Assembly (NCBI GenBank): GCA_036268995.1 | Contig: DATATB010000125.1 | Location: 1 to 57,062 of the forward strand | Direction of reading: 5' to 3' | Source: DATATB01 sp036268995 | GTDB taxonomy: Bacteria; Planctomycetota; Planctomycetia; Pirellulales; PNKZ01 | DNA length: 57,062 nucleotides | Part shown: in pieces, positions 43,880-52,600 of the stretch | Layout of the letters: each line of letters begins with the position of its first letter | How positions within the stretch are numbered: the first letter of the stretch is position 1 | The notes under the pieces: model-generated | Databases searched by the model: none | The model's input: only the letters and a program-made list of their open reading frames with translations | What the model was told of the DNA's origin: nothing | Position numbers and translations under genes: made by a program

Positions 43880-44576
43880 ATGCTCCAAACCGAAGCCAAA
43901 CGCAATATTCCGCTTCGGTTTCGTGGCGGTTTCTCGGGGTATAATCCGTTTCCGCAGCCGGGCCGGACGAGCTTCCCGGCGCATGACATCGCTAACCGCG
44001 GATTACTTGGCCATCTGCCAGTTTATCGCCAACAAGATTTGTTCGCCGGCGGCAGCTGGGTGCCCAGTCGTTCGATGCTGCTGAACGTCGTGAGTCAGGT
44101 CGAGTTTATCATCCCGCCCGTGATCGTGTTCCTGGCCCGGCAGGTACAGCAGGACGGCGGCGTGGACCCGGTCGAGACGAGCTGCCGGATGCAACTGCCC
44201 CACGTGGTCGAGCGATTGATGAAGCAGATAGCGATGGGCCGCAAGGCATGGCTGTTCAGGTGCAGCGTGGCCGGTGGCGAACAGATCGCAAATATGTGAG
44301 GACGCCGTGAGCAACACCGGGCGGCGCGACATCGACGTCTAGGCATACGTTAAGCATGTGCTGAACCAGTTACTCGCCGGCTCGACTGACTATCACAGCC
44401 TGCTGCCGGACGTTTGGAAACAAACGCGCCCTGAGGCAGTCCGCGTCTACCGCGTCGATGAGCGGCGCGATCAAGCCGACCGCAAGCAACACTACGCGCC
44501 CGCTGCTGATTCGCCACCCACCAGCGACGCTAGGCTACGCCCGGACGGCTTCGTCCATGGTGCTGGTGTGCGTTAA
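43880..44576 (+). pseudogene. Degenerate IS66-family transposase remnant
   Basis: Three pieces of one transposase remain. At 43985-44200 a frame reads HLPVYRQQDLFAGGSWVPSR, the standard IS66 'HLPLYRQ...RSTL' block; the following TDDT catalytic stretch is replaced by VETS. At about 44225-44300 QIAMGRKAWLF and AGGEQ match the C-terminal 'IGRKNWLFAGS..GG' block, so the catalytic core between them is deleted. At 44322-44500, in another frame, DIDV-stop-AYVKHVLNQLLAG and YHSLLPDVWK match the extreme C-terminus; the stop TAG at 44340 stands for Trp. The copy is frameshifted, deleted and dead. Ends and inverted repeats were not found. Confidence 0.75.
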
Positions 44577-44601
44577 CTTAGCCCCTTCCGTGCCTTGGGT
44601 C

Positions 44602-44617
44602 TCTAATTATAATTAGA
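44602..44617 (+). promoter_or_regulatory. AT-rich perfect palindrome containing TATAAT, upstream of rmlB
   Basis: TCTAATTATAATTAGA is a 16-bp perfect palindrome in otherwise GC-rich DNA, about 50 bases before the rmlB start. Its centre includes TATAAT (44608-44613), a consensus -10. The -35 position holds only CTTCCG. It may be a promoter with an overlapping operator for the dTDP-rhamnose operon. Confidence 0.4.
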
Positions 44618-44667
44618 AACTCAATACGCTTCGAGTGACCCGGCATCAGTCGTTGAAGGACGGCAAC

Positions 44668-45750
44668 ATGGTTAATGGATCGATTTTAGTTACTGGGGGC
44701 GCTGGCTTCATCGGCAGTTGTTTTATTCGCCAGTGGAATACCGGTAGCCAGGGAAGTCTCGTCAATCTGGACAAGCTGACGTACGCCGGCAATCTCGACT
44801 CGCTCGCAGCAGTGGAAGAGACGGCGGGCTACGTTTTTGTGCAGGGAGACATTTGCGACCGCGGCCTCATTTCTTCCTTATTGGAAGAGCATCGCCCCAG
44901 CGCGATCGTGAATTTCGCCGCCGAATCACACGTTGATCGTTCGATCGACGCCCCGGGCGATTTTGTGCAAACCAACGTCGTCGGAACCTTTGAACTTCTG
45001 GAGGCCGCGCGCCGCTATTGGAGTTCGCTGAGCGGCAACGATCGCGACGAATTTCGGTTCCTCCACGTGTCGACCGACGAAGTGTTCGGCTCGCTGGGTG
45101 CGCATGGTGCTTTCTCAGAAACCACCGCGTATGCGCCGAATTCCCCCTATTCGGCCTCCAAAGCAGCAGCCGATCATTTCGCCCGCGCCTACCATCATAC
45201 GTACGGCCTGCCGGTGGTCGTGACCAACTGCTCGAACAATTACGGGCCTTATCAATTCCCCGAGAAACTGATTCCGCTGATGATCCTCAATGCCTTGGAA
45301 GGCAAACCGTTGCCGGTGTACGGCGACGGCCAGCAGATCCGAGACTGGTTGTTTGTTGAAGACCACTGCTCGGCGCTGGCGCGAGTGCTGGGCGCCGGAA
45401 TTCCGGGGCAGACGTATAACATCGGCGGGAAAAGCGAACGCACGAACCTGCAAGTGGTGGAAGCGATTTGCGACACGGTTGATCGGTTGCGGCCAGGGCT
45501 GCGGCATGCATCCTGTCGCAGCCTCATCAAGTTCGTCACTGACCGTCCGGGGCACGACCGGCGCTATGCCATTGACACCACCAAAATTTCCGGTGAGCTG
45601 GCCTGGCAACCGCTGCAGGAATTTGAGTCGGGCCTGGAATTGACGATTCGTTGGTATCTCGACAATCCGGACTGGGTAGAGCGCGTGACCAGCGGAAAAT
45701 ACCGGCGCGAACGACTCGGACTTGCCACGGGGAAATGCCATGGCGAATAA
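44668..45750 (+). CDS. rfbB: dTDP-glucose 4,6-dehydratase
   Basis: About 360 aa. Extended SDR with ILVTGGAGFIGSCFIRQW (NAD site), the family block FAAESHVDRSIDAPGDFVQTN, STDEVFGSLG, and the catalytic Tyr-x3-Lys YSASK. CSNNYGPYQFPEKLIP and YGDGQQIRDWLFVEDH are diagnostic for RmlB. It makes dTDP-4-keto-6-deoxyglucose, the second step to dTDP-L-rhamnose. AAGGA lies about 10 bases upstream of the ATG at 44668. It overlaps rfbA by 11 bases. First gene of the rml operon. Confidence 0.95.
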   Translation: MVNGSILVTGGAGFIGSCFIRQWNTGSQGSLVNLDKLTYAGNLDSLAAVEETAGYVFVQGDICDRGLISSLLEEHRPSAIVNFAAESHVDRSIDAPGDFVQTNVVGTFELLEAARRYWSSLSGNDRDEFRFLHVSTDEVFGSLGAHGAFSETTAYAPNSPYSASKAAADHFARAYHHTYGLPVVVTNCSNNYGPYQFPEKLIPLMILNALEGKPLPVYGDGQQIRDWLFVEDHCSALARVLGAGIPGQTYNIGGKSERTNLQVVEAICDTVDRLRPGLRHASCRSLIKFVTDRPGHDRRYAIDTTKISGELAWQPLQEFESGLELTIRWYLDNPDWVERVTSGKYRRERLGLATGKCHGE

Positions 45751-46633
45751 CGCCCAGTGCTCGAAAGGAATCATCCTCGCGGGCGGATCGGGGACACGGC
45801 TGCATCCTATCACGCAAGTGGTAAGTAAGCAGCTGCTGCCGGTCTATGATAAGCCGATGATTTATTATCCGCTGTCGGTGCTGATGCTGGCCGGTATTCG
45901 CGAGATCCTCGTGATCTCCACGCCGGACGACATTGGCGGCTTTCGCCGTTTGTTGGGTGATGGGAAACGAATTGGCATCGATTTGCACTATGCCGTCCAA
46001 CCGAAACCGGAAGGGTTGGCCCAGGCCTTTATTATCGGCCGCGAGTTTATTGGCTCCGACAGAGTCGCGCTGGTCCTGGGGGACAACATTTTTTATGGGC
46101 AGGGACTGCAAACGCTCTTGGGCAGGGCGGCGGCAAGAGCACACGGGGCCACGGTGTTCGCCTACCAGGTCAAAGATCCCAATCGCTATGGCGTGGTGGA
46201 TTTCGACGCGGACGGCCGACCGCTGCACATCGAAGAGAAACCAGCTCGACCGAAATCCAATTTCGCGGTGACCGGACTGTACTTTTACGACAACCAGGTT
46301 GTCGACATCGCCAAGAACCTGCGACCCTCGGCGCGAGGCGAATTGGAGATTACAGACCTCAATCGCGTTTATTTGGCGAACAAGCAGCTGTACGTCGAAT
46401 GCCTGGGGCGCGGCTCGGCCTGGTTGGACACGGGAACCCCCGAATCGTTGATGCAGGCGGCAAATTTTGTGCAAGTCATCGAGCAACGACAGGGCTTGAA
46501 GATCGCCTGCATCGAAGAGGTGGCCTTCCGGAAAGAGTTTATCTCGAAAGCCGAGTTGGAAGCGGCCGCGGCGGGGCTTAAAAACGACTACGGCGACTAT
46601 CTTCGGCAGTTAGCGGCGGACGGGCGGACCTGA
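45740..46633 (+). CDS. rfbA: Glucose-1-phosphate thymidylyltransferase
   Basis: 297 aa. The nucleotidyltransferase signature KGIILAGGSGTRLHPIT is at residues 9-25, followed by SKQLLPVYDKPMIYYPLSVL, LVLGDNIFYG (metal-binding Asp), and RYGVVDFD. WLDTGTPESLMQAANFV near the C-terminus is typical of RmlA. It joins glucose-1-phosphate and dTTP to start dTDP-rhamnose synthesis. GGGGAAA precedes the ATG at 45740, which lies inside the end of rfbB, so translation is coupled. Confidence 0.95.
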   Translation: MANNAQCSKGIILAGGSGTRLHPITQVVSKQLLPVYDKPMIYYPLSVLMLAGIREILVISTPDDIGGFRRLLGDGKRIGIDLHYAVQPKPEGLAQAFIIGREFIGSDRVALVLGDNIFYGQGLQTLLGRAAARAHGATVFAYQVKDPNRYGVVDFDADGRPLHIEEKPARPKSNFAVTGLYFYDNQVVDIAKNLRPSARGELEITDLNRVYLANKQLYVECLGRGSAWLDTGTPESLMQAANFVQVIEQRQGLKIACIEEVAFRKEFISKAELEAAAAGLKNDYGDYLRQLAADGRT

Positions 46634-46715
46634 TTGACCGCGATTGATTGAATGGCCCCGCTGCCGTTCGGCGGGCGCTCCGACGTCAACAACCTCCAAG
46701 CGAGACGTGTATCTG

Positions 46716-47324
46716 ATGACAGCCACGACGAGCCCGCTGACCGACCTCAAAATTATCGTGCCCAAACAATTTGCCGACGATCGCGGCTTCTTCCTGGAAA
46801 CCTGGAACCGGGCCGCGTATGAGTCGCAGGACATTCCAGCGCACATGGTGCAAGACAACTTGTCCTGGTCACGACGGGGAGTCTTGCGCGGCTTGCATTA
46901 TCAGTGGCCGAATCCGCAAGGAAAACTCGTCTACGTGTTATCCGGCGAGATCTTCGACGTGGCCGTTGATATCCGCGTCGGCTCCCCAACGTTTGGGGCC
47001 TGGGCCGGCTTTACGTTGTCTTCGGCCGACATGCGGCAGCTCTACATTCCGCCAGGCTACGCCCATGGCTTCTGCGTGGTATCGGAAGAAGCGCTGGTGG
47101 CGTACAAGTGTACGGAACGATACCACGCCGAATGCGATGCAAACCTGGCTTGGGATGATCCGGACGTGGGGATCGAATGGCCCATCGATTCGCCAATCTT
47201 GTCCGACAAAGACCGCTTGGCGCCCCGGCTGCGTGATATCAGCGAGGCCCGCTTGCCGCGTGATCACGCCGATTCGCCAGCTGGGCTGAATGGCTCGCAC
47301 GGCCGCGTCGTGCGGCCACGATAA
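46716..47324 (+). CDS. rfbC: dTDP-4-dehydrorhamnose 3,5-epimerase
   Basis: 202 aa cupin-type epimerase. FADDRGFFLETW is the N-terminal family block. GVLRGLHYQWPNPQGKLV carries the catalytic His, and LYIPPGYAHGFCV the second His region. It epimerises C3 and C5 of the 4-keto sugar. The start at 46716 is family-consistent; the frame extends upstream to 46644. About 80 bases separate it from rfbA on each side, within the same operon. Confidence 0.93.
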   Translation: MTATTSPLTDLKIIVPKQFADDRGFFLETWNRAAYESQDIPAHMVQDNLSWSRRGVLRGLHYQWPNPQGKLVYVLSGEIFDVAVDIRVGSPTFGAWAGFTLSSADMRQLYIPPGYAHGFCVVSEEALVAYKCTERYHAECDANLAWDDPDVGIEWPIDSPILSDKDRLAPRLRDISEARLPRDHADSPAGLNGSHGRVVRPR

Positions 47325-47405
47325 TCACGCTCTCGCTCGGCTGCTGGATGGCATTGCCGGCTCGCCTGTGGATCTCGCAATCACTTGTGCTACGTGGGGC
47401 CGGCA

Positions 47406-48368
47406 ATGGACGGAAAAACACCGCGAATCCTGCTGACGGGCGCCAACGGTCAGGTGGGCATTGAACTTCGGCGGGTGTTGCCGTCGCTGGGAAACGTCGT
47501 CGAAGCGGTCCGCGCTCCCGACGCCGGTGCGAGAGCCAACGATCGGGTGCCGCTGGATCTGAGCGACGTGGACCAGATCCGCCAGGTCGTGCGCGAGGTT
47601 CAGCCCGACCTGATTGTCAACGCCGCAGCCTACACGGCGGTCGATCGTGCGGAGCGTGAGTATGAAGAATCGCTGCGGATCAATGGGACTGCCCCTGGCG
47701 TATTGGCGGAAGAGGCAAAACGGCTGGGCGCGTCGATCGTCCATTATTCGACCGATTACGTGTTCGATGGTGCCGGAACGAAGCCCTGGCTGGAAACCGA
47801 CGCAACGCAGCCGTTGAACGCTTACGGCCGCACGAAGCTGGCCGGCGAACAAGCCATTCGTGACCTGGACGTGCCGCATCTCATTTTGCGAATCTCTTGG
47901 GTCTATGGGTTGGGTCGTGGCAACTTTGTGACCGCCATCCTGAATCGCGCTGCCGATCACGAAACTTTGACTGTCGTGGCCGATCAGGTCGGCGCTCCGA
48001 CCTCCGCGCGCGTCGTGGCGGACTCGACATTACAGATTCTCAAGCGTTGCCGAGGTGAATACGCGGGCGTTTTGCGCGAGCGCGGCGGAATCGTACATCT
48101 CACATGTGCTGGAACTACCTCTTGGCACGGCTTTGCGACCGAAATTGTCCGCTTGGCGCGCGCCGCCGGATTGCCGCTGGCCGCCAAGCGAGTCGATCCG
48201 ATCACGGCGGCCGAGTATCCGACCCCTGCCAGGCGGCCCGCGAATTCGCGGATGGATCTGGGCTTGCTGACGTCGCGCTTCGACCTATCGCCGCCCGCCT
48301 GGGACGCGGCGCTGGCCGAAATCTTCCCGGAGATTATCGCTAGCCGATCCAATGCCGTAGCCTCTTGA
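47406..48368 (+). CDS. rfbD: dTDP-4-dehydrorhamnose reductase
   Basis: About 320 aa SDR. ILLTGANGQVGIELRRVL binds NADPH. VNAAAYTAVDRAE, HYSTDYVFDGAG and YGRTKLAGEQ (catalytic Tyr/Lys) follow, then RISWVYGLGRGNFV. It completes dTDP-L-rhamnose. As the last of four rml genes in the order B-A-C-D, it closes the operon. A decayed Wza fragment lies 28 bases past its stop on the other strand. Confidence 0.94.
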   Translation: MDGKTPRILLTGANGQVGIELRRVLPSLGNVVEAVRAPDAGARANDRVPLDLSDVDQIRQVVREVQPDLIVNAAAYTAVDRAEREYEESLRINGTAPGVLAEEAKRLGASIVHYSTDYVFDGAGTKPWLETDATQPLNAYGRTKLAGEQAIRDLDVPHLILRISWVYGLGRGNFVTAILNRAADHETLTVVADQVGAPTSARVVADSTLQILKRCRGEYAGVLRERGGIVHLTCAGTTSWHGFATEIVRLARAAGLPLAAKRVDPITAAEYPTPARRPANSRMDLGLLTSRFDLSPPAWDAALAEIFPEIIASRSNAVAS

Positions 48369-48396
48369 ATAGCGTCTCGCTCATCTTGGGCGGCGG

Positions 48397-48500
48397 CTAC
48401 TTGCTGATCACGATAATGGCTGCGACATTGAACTTCACGGAGTTCAACACGTATTTCTCGAAGGCTGTCGCCGGGCTCCAGCCCGGGATCACGACGCCCC
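48397..48500 (-). pseudogene. Relic of the C-terminus of a second Wza-like export protein
   Basis: On the minus strand, the frame ending in TAG at 48397 reads SPATAFEKYVLNSVKFNVAA and IIVISK. The intact Wza-like protein at 49.9 kb ends KPGEVIGNYALNFVTFNVAA and IVGISE. About 14 of 25 aligned residues are identical and the stop falls within one residue of the same place. No upstream part of the gene survives; the intact Wzy-like gene begins there instead. It points to a former second copy of the export gene. Confidence 0.65.
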
Positions 48501-48528
48501 GAATCGATTGGAAACCGCGATCACGCTC

Positions 48529-49914
48529 ATGTGGGTTTTCTTGGTGCTCGTCTTGACGGCCTGGGCGATCGGGTCGATGCGACTCGTCGGCCGTCGCTTT
48601 GCCCTAGGCTCAACGGTAGCCTTATCTCTGCTGGTCCCGGTTTGGGTAACCTGGGAAATCGCCTCGCTGCCAATCGACGTGCGGATTGCCAGCGTCATCG
48701 TCGTGTTGCTTGCCTATTGCGTTCATCCCCGCACGCGCTGGCACGGTCCCTTGGTACTGGCCGACTTCGTGGTCGTGGCGCTGTTGCTGGTACACGTCTT
48801 GTCGGACACGCTGAACGACGGCTTCGACCCGATCGTGCTGCTGCGCGCGTATGGCGAATGGGGAATGGTCTACGTGGCCGGCCGGCTTGCCGTGCAAGAG
48901 CCGGGCGACCTGAACCGATTGCTTCCGATCGTCGCCGGCGTGGCGCTGGTCCTCGCTGGCTGGTCGGTCGTTGAATCGGTCGCTGGCGTCAATCCGGCCG
49001 ATTATGTTGTCGGCCAACGCTTTCTCGAATTGGGCCGGTATAACGAGCAGCGCTGGGGCTTGCGACGCGCCGAAGGACCGTTGCGCCACCCGATTTATTT
49101 CGGTGCCTTGTTGATGTTGTTGTTCCCCTGGGTGCTACAGGTTGCGACGACGTATGCTCAACGGCAGAACCGGCGTGCGTGGTGGGCCGCTCCGGCATTA
49201 ATGGTTGCGGGCGTCGTCGGCAGCATGTCACGAGGACCGGCGCTGGGGCTCGGCGCCATGGGCTATTTTCTAGCGCTCGTACGACATCCGCGCTGGCGCC
49301 GCGCGCTAGTCGTGGCAGGGGTTTCCGGTGCCGTGTTGCTGTTCGTGGGGCGTGACACGACTTTGCGGCTTTTGCACGTTTTGTCTCATGAGCAGCAGCA
49401 GTCACACAAGCCTACGCTCGTCGTCGACGGCCAACCCGTTGAATTTACCGGGACGACGTACCGGCTGCTGCTCTGGAAAATCTACGCGAAGCCCATGGCG
49501 CGCGCGGGCTGGTTGGGTTTCGGGACCAATCGCACGACGGGATTTCCGCCGCTTGTCCCGTTTGGCGCCAACGATGTGGCGACGCTTAAGAGGTTCGAAT
49601 TCGTCGACAACGCCTATATCCTAATCGACCTGCGGTTTGGCCTGCTAGGAGTCCTGTGCCTGGTTGCACTCGTGTCGTCGAGCGGCGTGTACTTCCTCCG
49701 GCTTTCGCGTCTTCCGGCGTCGAGCATCAGTCTGTTTTGCGCCGCCATGGCCAGCACGTTTGCCGCTTTTGCCCTGCTGCTATTCACGGTTTGGCTGCCG
49801 CACGATTTCGGCTTCTTGTTTCTCTGGACAGCCGGCATCAGTAGCGGGCTGTGGGCTTCATCGCGACGGACGACAGCCCTTAGGCCCTCGGGACTCGGTA
49901 CGGTTACTCGCTGA
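48529..49914 (+). CDS. O-antigen ligase/polymerase-like membrane protein (second Wzy-like)
   Basis: About 461 aa with 10-11 membrane helices. A periplasmic loop (about 275-350) carries TYRLLLWKIYAKPMARAGWL and GFGTNRTTGFPP. FEFVDNAYILIDLRFGLLGV then returns to the membrane. This is the O-antigen ligase (Wzy_C) pattern. It may polymerise the chain or attach it to a lipid. A TTG at 48508 could start it seven codons earlier. Its 3' end overlaps the convergent Wza-like gene by 11 bases. A truncated relative of its C-terminal third lies at 53.8 kb. Confidence 0.82.
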   Translation: MWVFLVLVLTAWAIGSMRLVGRRFALGSTVALSLLVPVWVTWEIASLPIDVRIASVIVVLLAYCVHPRTRWHGPLVLADFVVVALLLVHVLSDTLNDGFDPIVLLRAYGEWGMVYVAGRLAVQEPGDLNRLLPIVAGVALVLAGWSVVESVAGVNPADYVVGQRFLELGRYNEQRWGLRRAEGPLRHPIYFGALLMLLFPWVLQVATTYAQRQNRRAWWAAPALMVAGVVGSMSRGPALGLGAMGYFLALVRHPRWRRALVVAGVSGAVLLFVGRDTTLRLLHVLSHEQQQSHKPTLVVDGQPVEFTGTTYRLLLWKIYAKPMARAGWLGFGTNRTTGFPPLVPFGANDVATLKRFEFVDNAYILIDLRFGLLGVLCLVALVSSSGVYFLRLSRLPASSISLFCAAMASTFAAFALLLFTVWLPHDFGFLFLWTAGISSGLWASSRRTTALRPSGLGTVTR

Positions 49915-51253
49915 TGCCGACGATTGCCGCCACGTTGAACGTGACAAAGTTCAAAGCGTAGTTGCCGATGACCTCGCCAGGCTTATAGTACAGCATCACC
50001 ACGTCACCGGGGGCGATGATCAACCGCTCGCCCGGATCATGCATCGCTTTTTTCAGGTCGATGCGGATCTGTATCTGCTCGCCGGTAGCAAGCGTGCGCA
50101 AGATCAAGACGCGCGTGGGAGGAATGACGTCGCCCGGGTTGTAAGGACCTTTGAAATTGAACGCCGCGGCGCTAACTCCGCCAGCCGGACCGCCGGTGGA
50201 CCCTGTTGCCAGGGCGAGTGCGCCAATCACGTCGAGATCGTAGTCGCGCGGGAGCACCACCTGTCCTGCCGGCAATAGGCCGCCGCTGAAGAAGTATTCG
50301 CTCTGGCGAGTCTCAAGATAAACGACATCGCCGGCTTCCAGGATCACGTCCTCTTCGCTGAACGGTAGCGGCTCGCCCGGGTAAACTCGCAAGGGAATGC
50401 GGATCGTGCTACGTTCTGTCTTGGCGTCCTCGAACAGACGCTCGGGCTGTTGGCCGGAGTCGACCTGACGCTTGAACGTGTCGACCGTGCCAGGGAGCGT
50501 TCGGCTGCGAAAGATCCAGATCGTGCTGTAGGCATCGACGCCCGGCAAGCCGCCGGTCGTCGTCAAGGCGTGCAGAACGTCGTTTTCGAACGCCGGCAGG
50601 TCAATGACCGTGCCGTTACCGCGCCGCGAGAGCAGCGACGCATTGCCTTGGGGTTGATAAACGGGGAAAGGGTTGTTGACGTCGTCGCGGACCACCAGAA
50701 TTCGATTCACTCGCGGCCTGATCAACGAAATCAGAATCCGCTCACGGCCTTGTTCGAGGATTTTGCGATCGACCGCGTAGGCCCGCCGAATCTGCTCCGA
50801 GGCTTCGGGAAGGGTCAGACCCTCAACCTTCAGTGGGGGTATCAGGGGCAATGCCAAGGTTCCCTCGAGCGAGACCTCCATCGGCAAGCCGACCGCCGGA
50901 GAATTGACCATGCCGCGTGGCGGGTAGTAGTCCGTTTGCGTCAATACCGGGAGATTCAAGATATTCGGTTCTTGGCGGTTACTGACAGACGGCACGACAT
51001 CCTGGATATAAACGCCCAGGATGTCACGCGGCCCGATGATGTGAACCGGAGGCGGTTGCTGGCGCAACAGTGACAAATCAATCGGCACCCGCGCCGAGCG
51101 CGGCTTGGTCAGCAGCTCGGGAGGCAGCCGGGCGGCCGGCACCGCATTGGACGCCGACGAGATGCAATGGCACCCGGCGAAATTCGAGGCAACCAGCAGC
51201 GCGAGCACGCACTTGCCCGCCGCCCCCCACAGCCTGTGGCAAACTCGCAACAT
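49904..51253 (-). CDS. Wza-like polysaccharide export outer-membrane lipoprotein
   Basis: 449 aa. Lipoprotein signal with FAGC at the cleavage site (Cys about 27). The export domain begins IGPRDILGVYIQDV at about 73, the Poly_export family start. SLEGTLALPLIPPLKVEGLTL leads into soluble-ligand-binding beta-grasp (SLBB) parts with LEAGDVVYLE at about 293 and APGDVVMLYY near the end. It forms the channel that passes the finished chain through the outer membrane, partnering the BY-kinase at 28.4 kb. GGGAGG lies about 10 bases before the ATG at 51253. Its end overlaps the Wzy-like gene. Confidence 0.9.
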   Translation of the reverse strand: MLRVCHRLWGAAGKCVLALLVASNFAGCHCISSASNAVPAARLPPELLTKPRSARVPIDLSLLRQQPPPVHIIGPRDILGVYIQDVVPSVSNRQEPNILNLPVLTQTDYYPPRGMVNSPAVGLPMEVSLEGTLALPLIPPLKVEGLTLPEASEQIRRAYAVDRKILEQGRERILISLIRPRVNRILVVRDDVNNPFPVYQPQGNASLLSRRGNGTVIDLPAFENDVLHALTTTGGLPGVDAYSTIWIFRSRTLPGTVDTFKRQVDSGQQPERLFEDAKTERSTIRIPLRVYPGEPLPFSEEDVILEAGDVVYLETRQSEYFFSGGLLPAGQVVLPRDYDLDVIGALALATGSTGGPAGGVSAAAFNFKGPYNPGDVIPPTRVLILRTLATGEQIQIRIDLKKAMHDPGERLIIAPGDVVMLYYKPGEVIGNYALNFVTFNVAAIVGISE

Positions 51254-51367
51254 ACGATTTCTACCTCCCTGCAAGTCTTCGTCGCAGTGCCGGACGAGAG
51301 CCAATCGGCCAGTCACGGCTTGCAGCCGACGGGTTCCTCTCGAGCGGCACACAGCCCGCCGCTCGAA

Positions 51368-52285
51368 TTACGGTTTGTCAGTACTCGCATCCGGCGCCGG
51401 TGGATCAAACAACGGAGGCCGCACCGGCGGCAACCGCTGCACCAGCCGGCTCAATGCATTCGATGCAGCGGGCAGCGGCGCTTCTTTTTGGACCGTCGTC
51501 CAAGAGCTTTTTTGAATCCCTGTGTCTGCAGTCGCCGGTGCGGCTCTCAAAGCGGGCGCCTCTTCGAGGGGCTGCATCGATGTCGGCTGCATCAACGCCG
51601 GCTGCTGTTCCGAAGTCACCGGGGGCGGCGCCGGAAAGTAGTCGGCCGGCATGAGGCTCGTCGGTTCGGCCGGTTGGTCTAGCGGCGCAACGTCGTCCGG
51701 CAACGCAGGACTCGCCGGCTGGACGCGGGCCGAAAGTGCGCGTCGTGGCGACGCACTGGCTTTCGCGTTCGCCGCATGGGCCGAGTCGCCCCCGATGTCT
51801 CGCGAGTGATGGATTGACGTAGTGCCCGCGGGAATCGACTCCGGCTCGACGGCCGGCTCTGCGGCCGGCTCTGCCATTGGCATTTCGATGACGTGGCCCG
51901 GGCCATGCAGCCCGCTGTCATGTACATGGAGGTAATGAAAGTTCCCCGCTCCGCGACGTTCGGCCCGAATCGCACCGTCCTGGTAGCCGCGATACCAGGC
52001 GGCAATTTCGGCCTGCCCGGCCGGGCTCTGATAATGGGCCGACCAGTATTCCCTCGGCGGCAACGAAGGCGGATGGCTCCCCCCGCCCATCGTCACGGCA
52101 TAATAGCCCATCCTCCAGCCTTTGCCGTAATCCGACGGGCAAAGGCCTTGGCATGCATTCGGAGCTGCGTGGTACCAGGCGATCTGGCTGCGCAGGGCGT
52201 TGGTCGCTTCGTAATGACAATCCTGCATCGACGCGCAGCCGGGCAGGAGCGTGACAACGGCGAAGAAAATTCCTTTGACCTGCAT
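51368..52285 (-). CDS. Putative lipoprotein of the exopolysaccharide region
   Basis: About 305 aa. The N-terminus is a lipoprotein signal ending LLPGC (Cys about 17). A conserved-looking domain follows with SDYGKGWRMGYYAVTMGGG, REYWSAHYQSPAGQAEIAAW and YRGYQDGA. The second half is Pro/Ala-rich and low in complexity, like a periplasmic spacer. The first part resembles a family often found next to planctomycete exopolysaccharide genes, but no function is known. It lies 114 bases upstream of the Wza-like gene on the same strand, so they are probably co-expressed. ATG 52294 is an alternative start. Confidence 0.6.
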   Translation of the reverse strand: MQVKGIFFAVVTLLPGCASMQDCHYEATNALRSQIAWYHAAPNACQGLCPSDYGKGWRMGYYAVTMGGGSHPPSLPPREYWSAHYQSPAGQAEIAAWYRGYQDGAIRAERRGAGNFHYLHVHDSGLHGPGHVIEMPMAEPAAEPAVEPESIPAGTTSIHHSRDIGGDSAHAANAKASASPRRALSARVQPASPALPDDVAPLDQPAEPTSLMPADYFPAPPPVTSEQQPALMQPTSMQPLEEAPALRAAPATADTGIQKSSWTTVQKEAPLPAASNALSRLVQRLPPVRPPLFDPPAPDASTDKP

Positions 52286-52600
52286 CGCTGGCATCCCCTG
52301 CCCACGTAGCGTCGAAGTCTTGGCTACTTTCCCTGCAATCCTGCCGCACGGTTTTGGCGGAACCTAGCGGATTCCGTGCCTTGCCGGGCAGTTGCATCCA
52401 TTCATATCGACGGGACTTGGCGCTCAAAGCAGAAACCGGGGATTCCCCGATACACGTCCTACCACGCGGAAGTGTGATACAAGCGGACGCTCTGCCACCG
52501 TTTCAAACGGTACGGGCGGCTCAATCCGACCGCCACAAGCCGCCCGCTGGTCGAGATTCCACCACGGTTCGCGTCGCTGCTACCGGTGGTGCCAATTTGT
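52286..52600. other. Intergenic region, no gene seen
   Basis: About 315 bases between two minus-strand genes. It should carry the promoter of the lipoprotein-Wza unit, but no convincing -35/-10 pair or hairpin stands out. A short plus-strand frame here has no domain. Confidence 0.4.
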
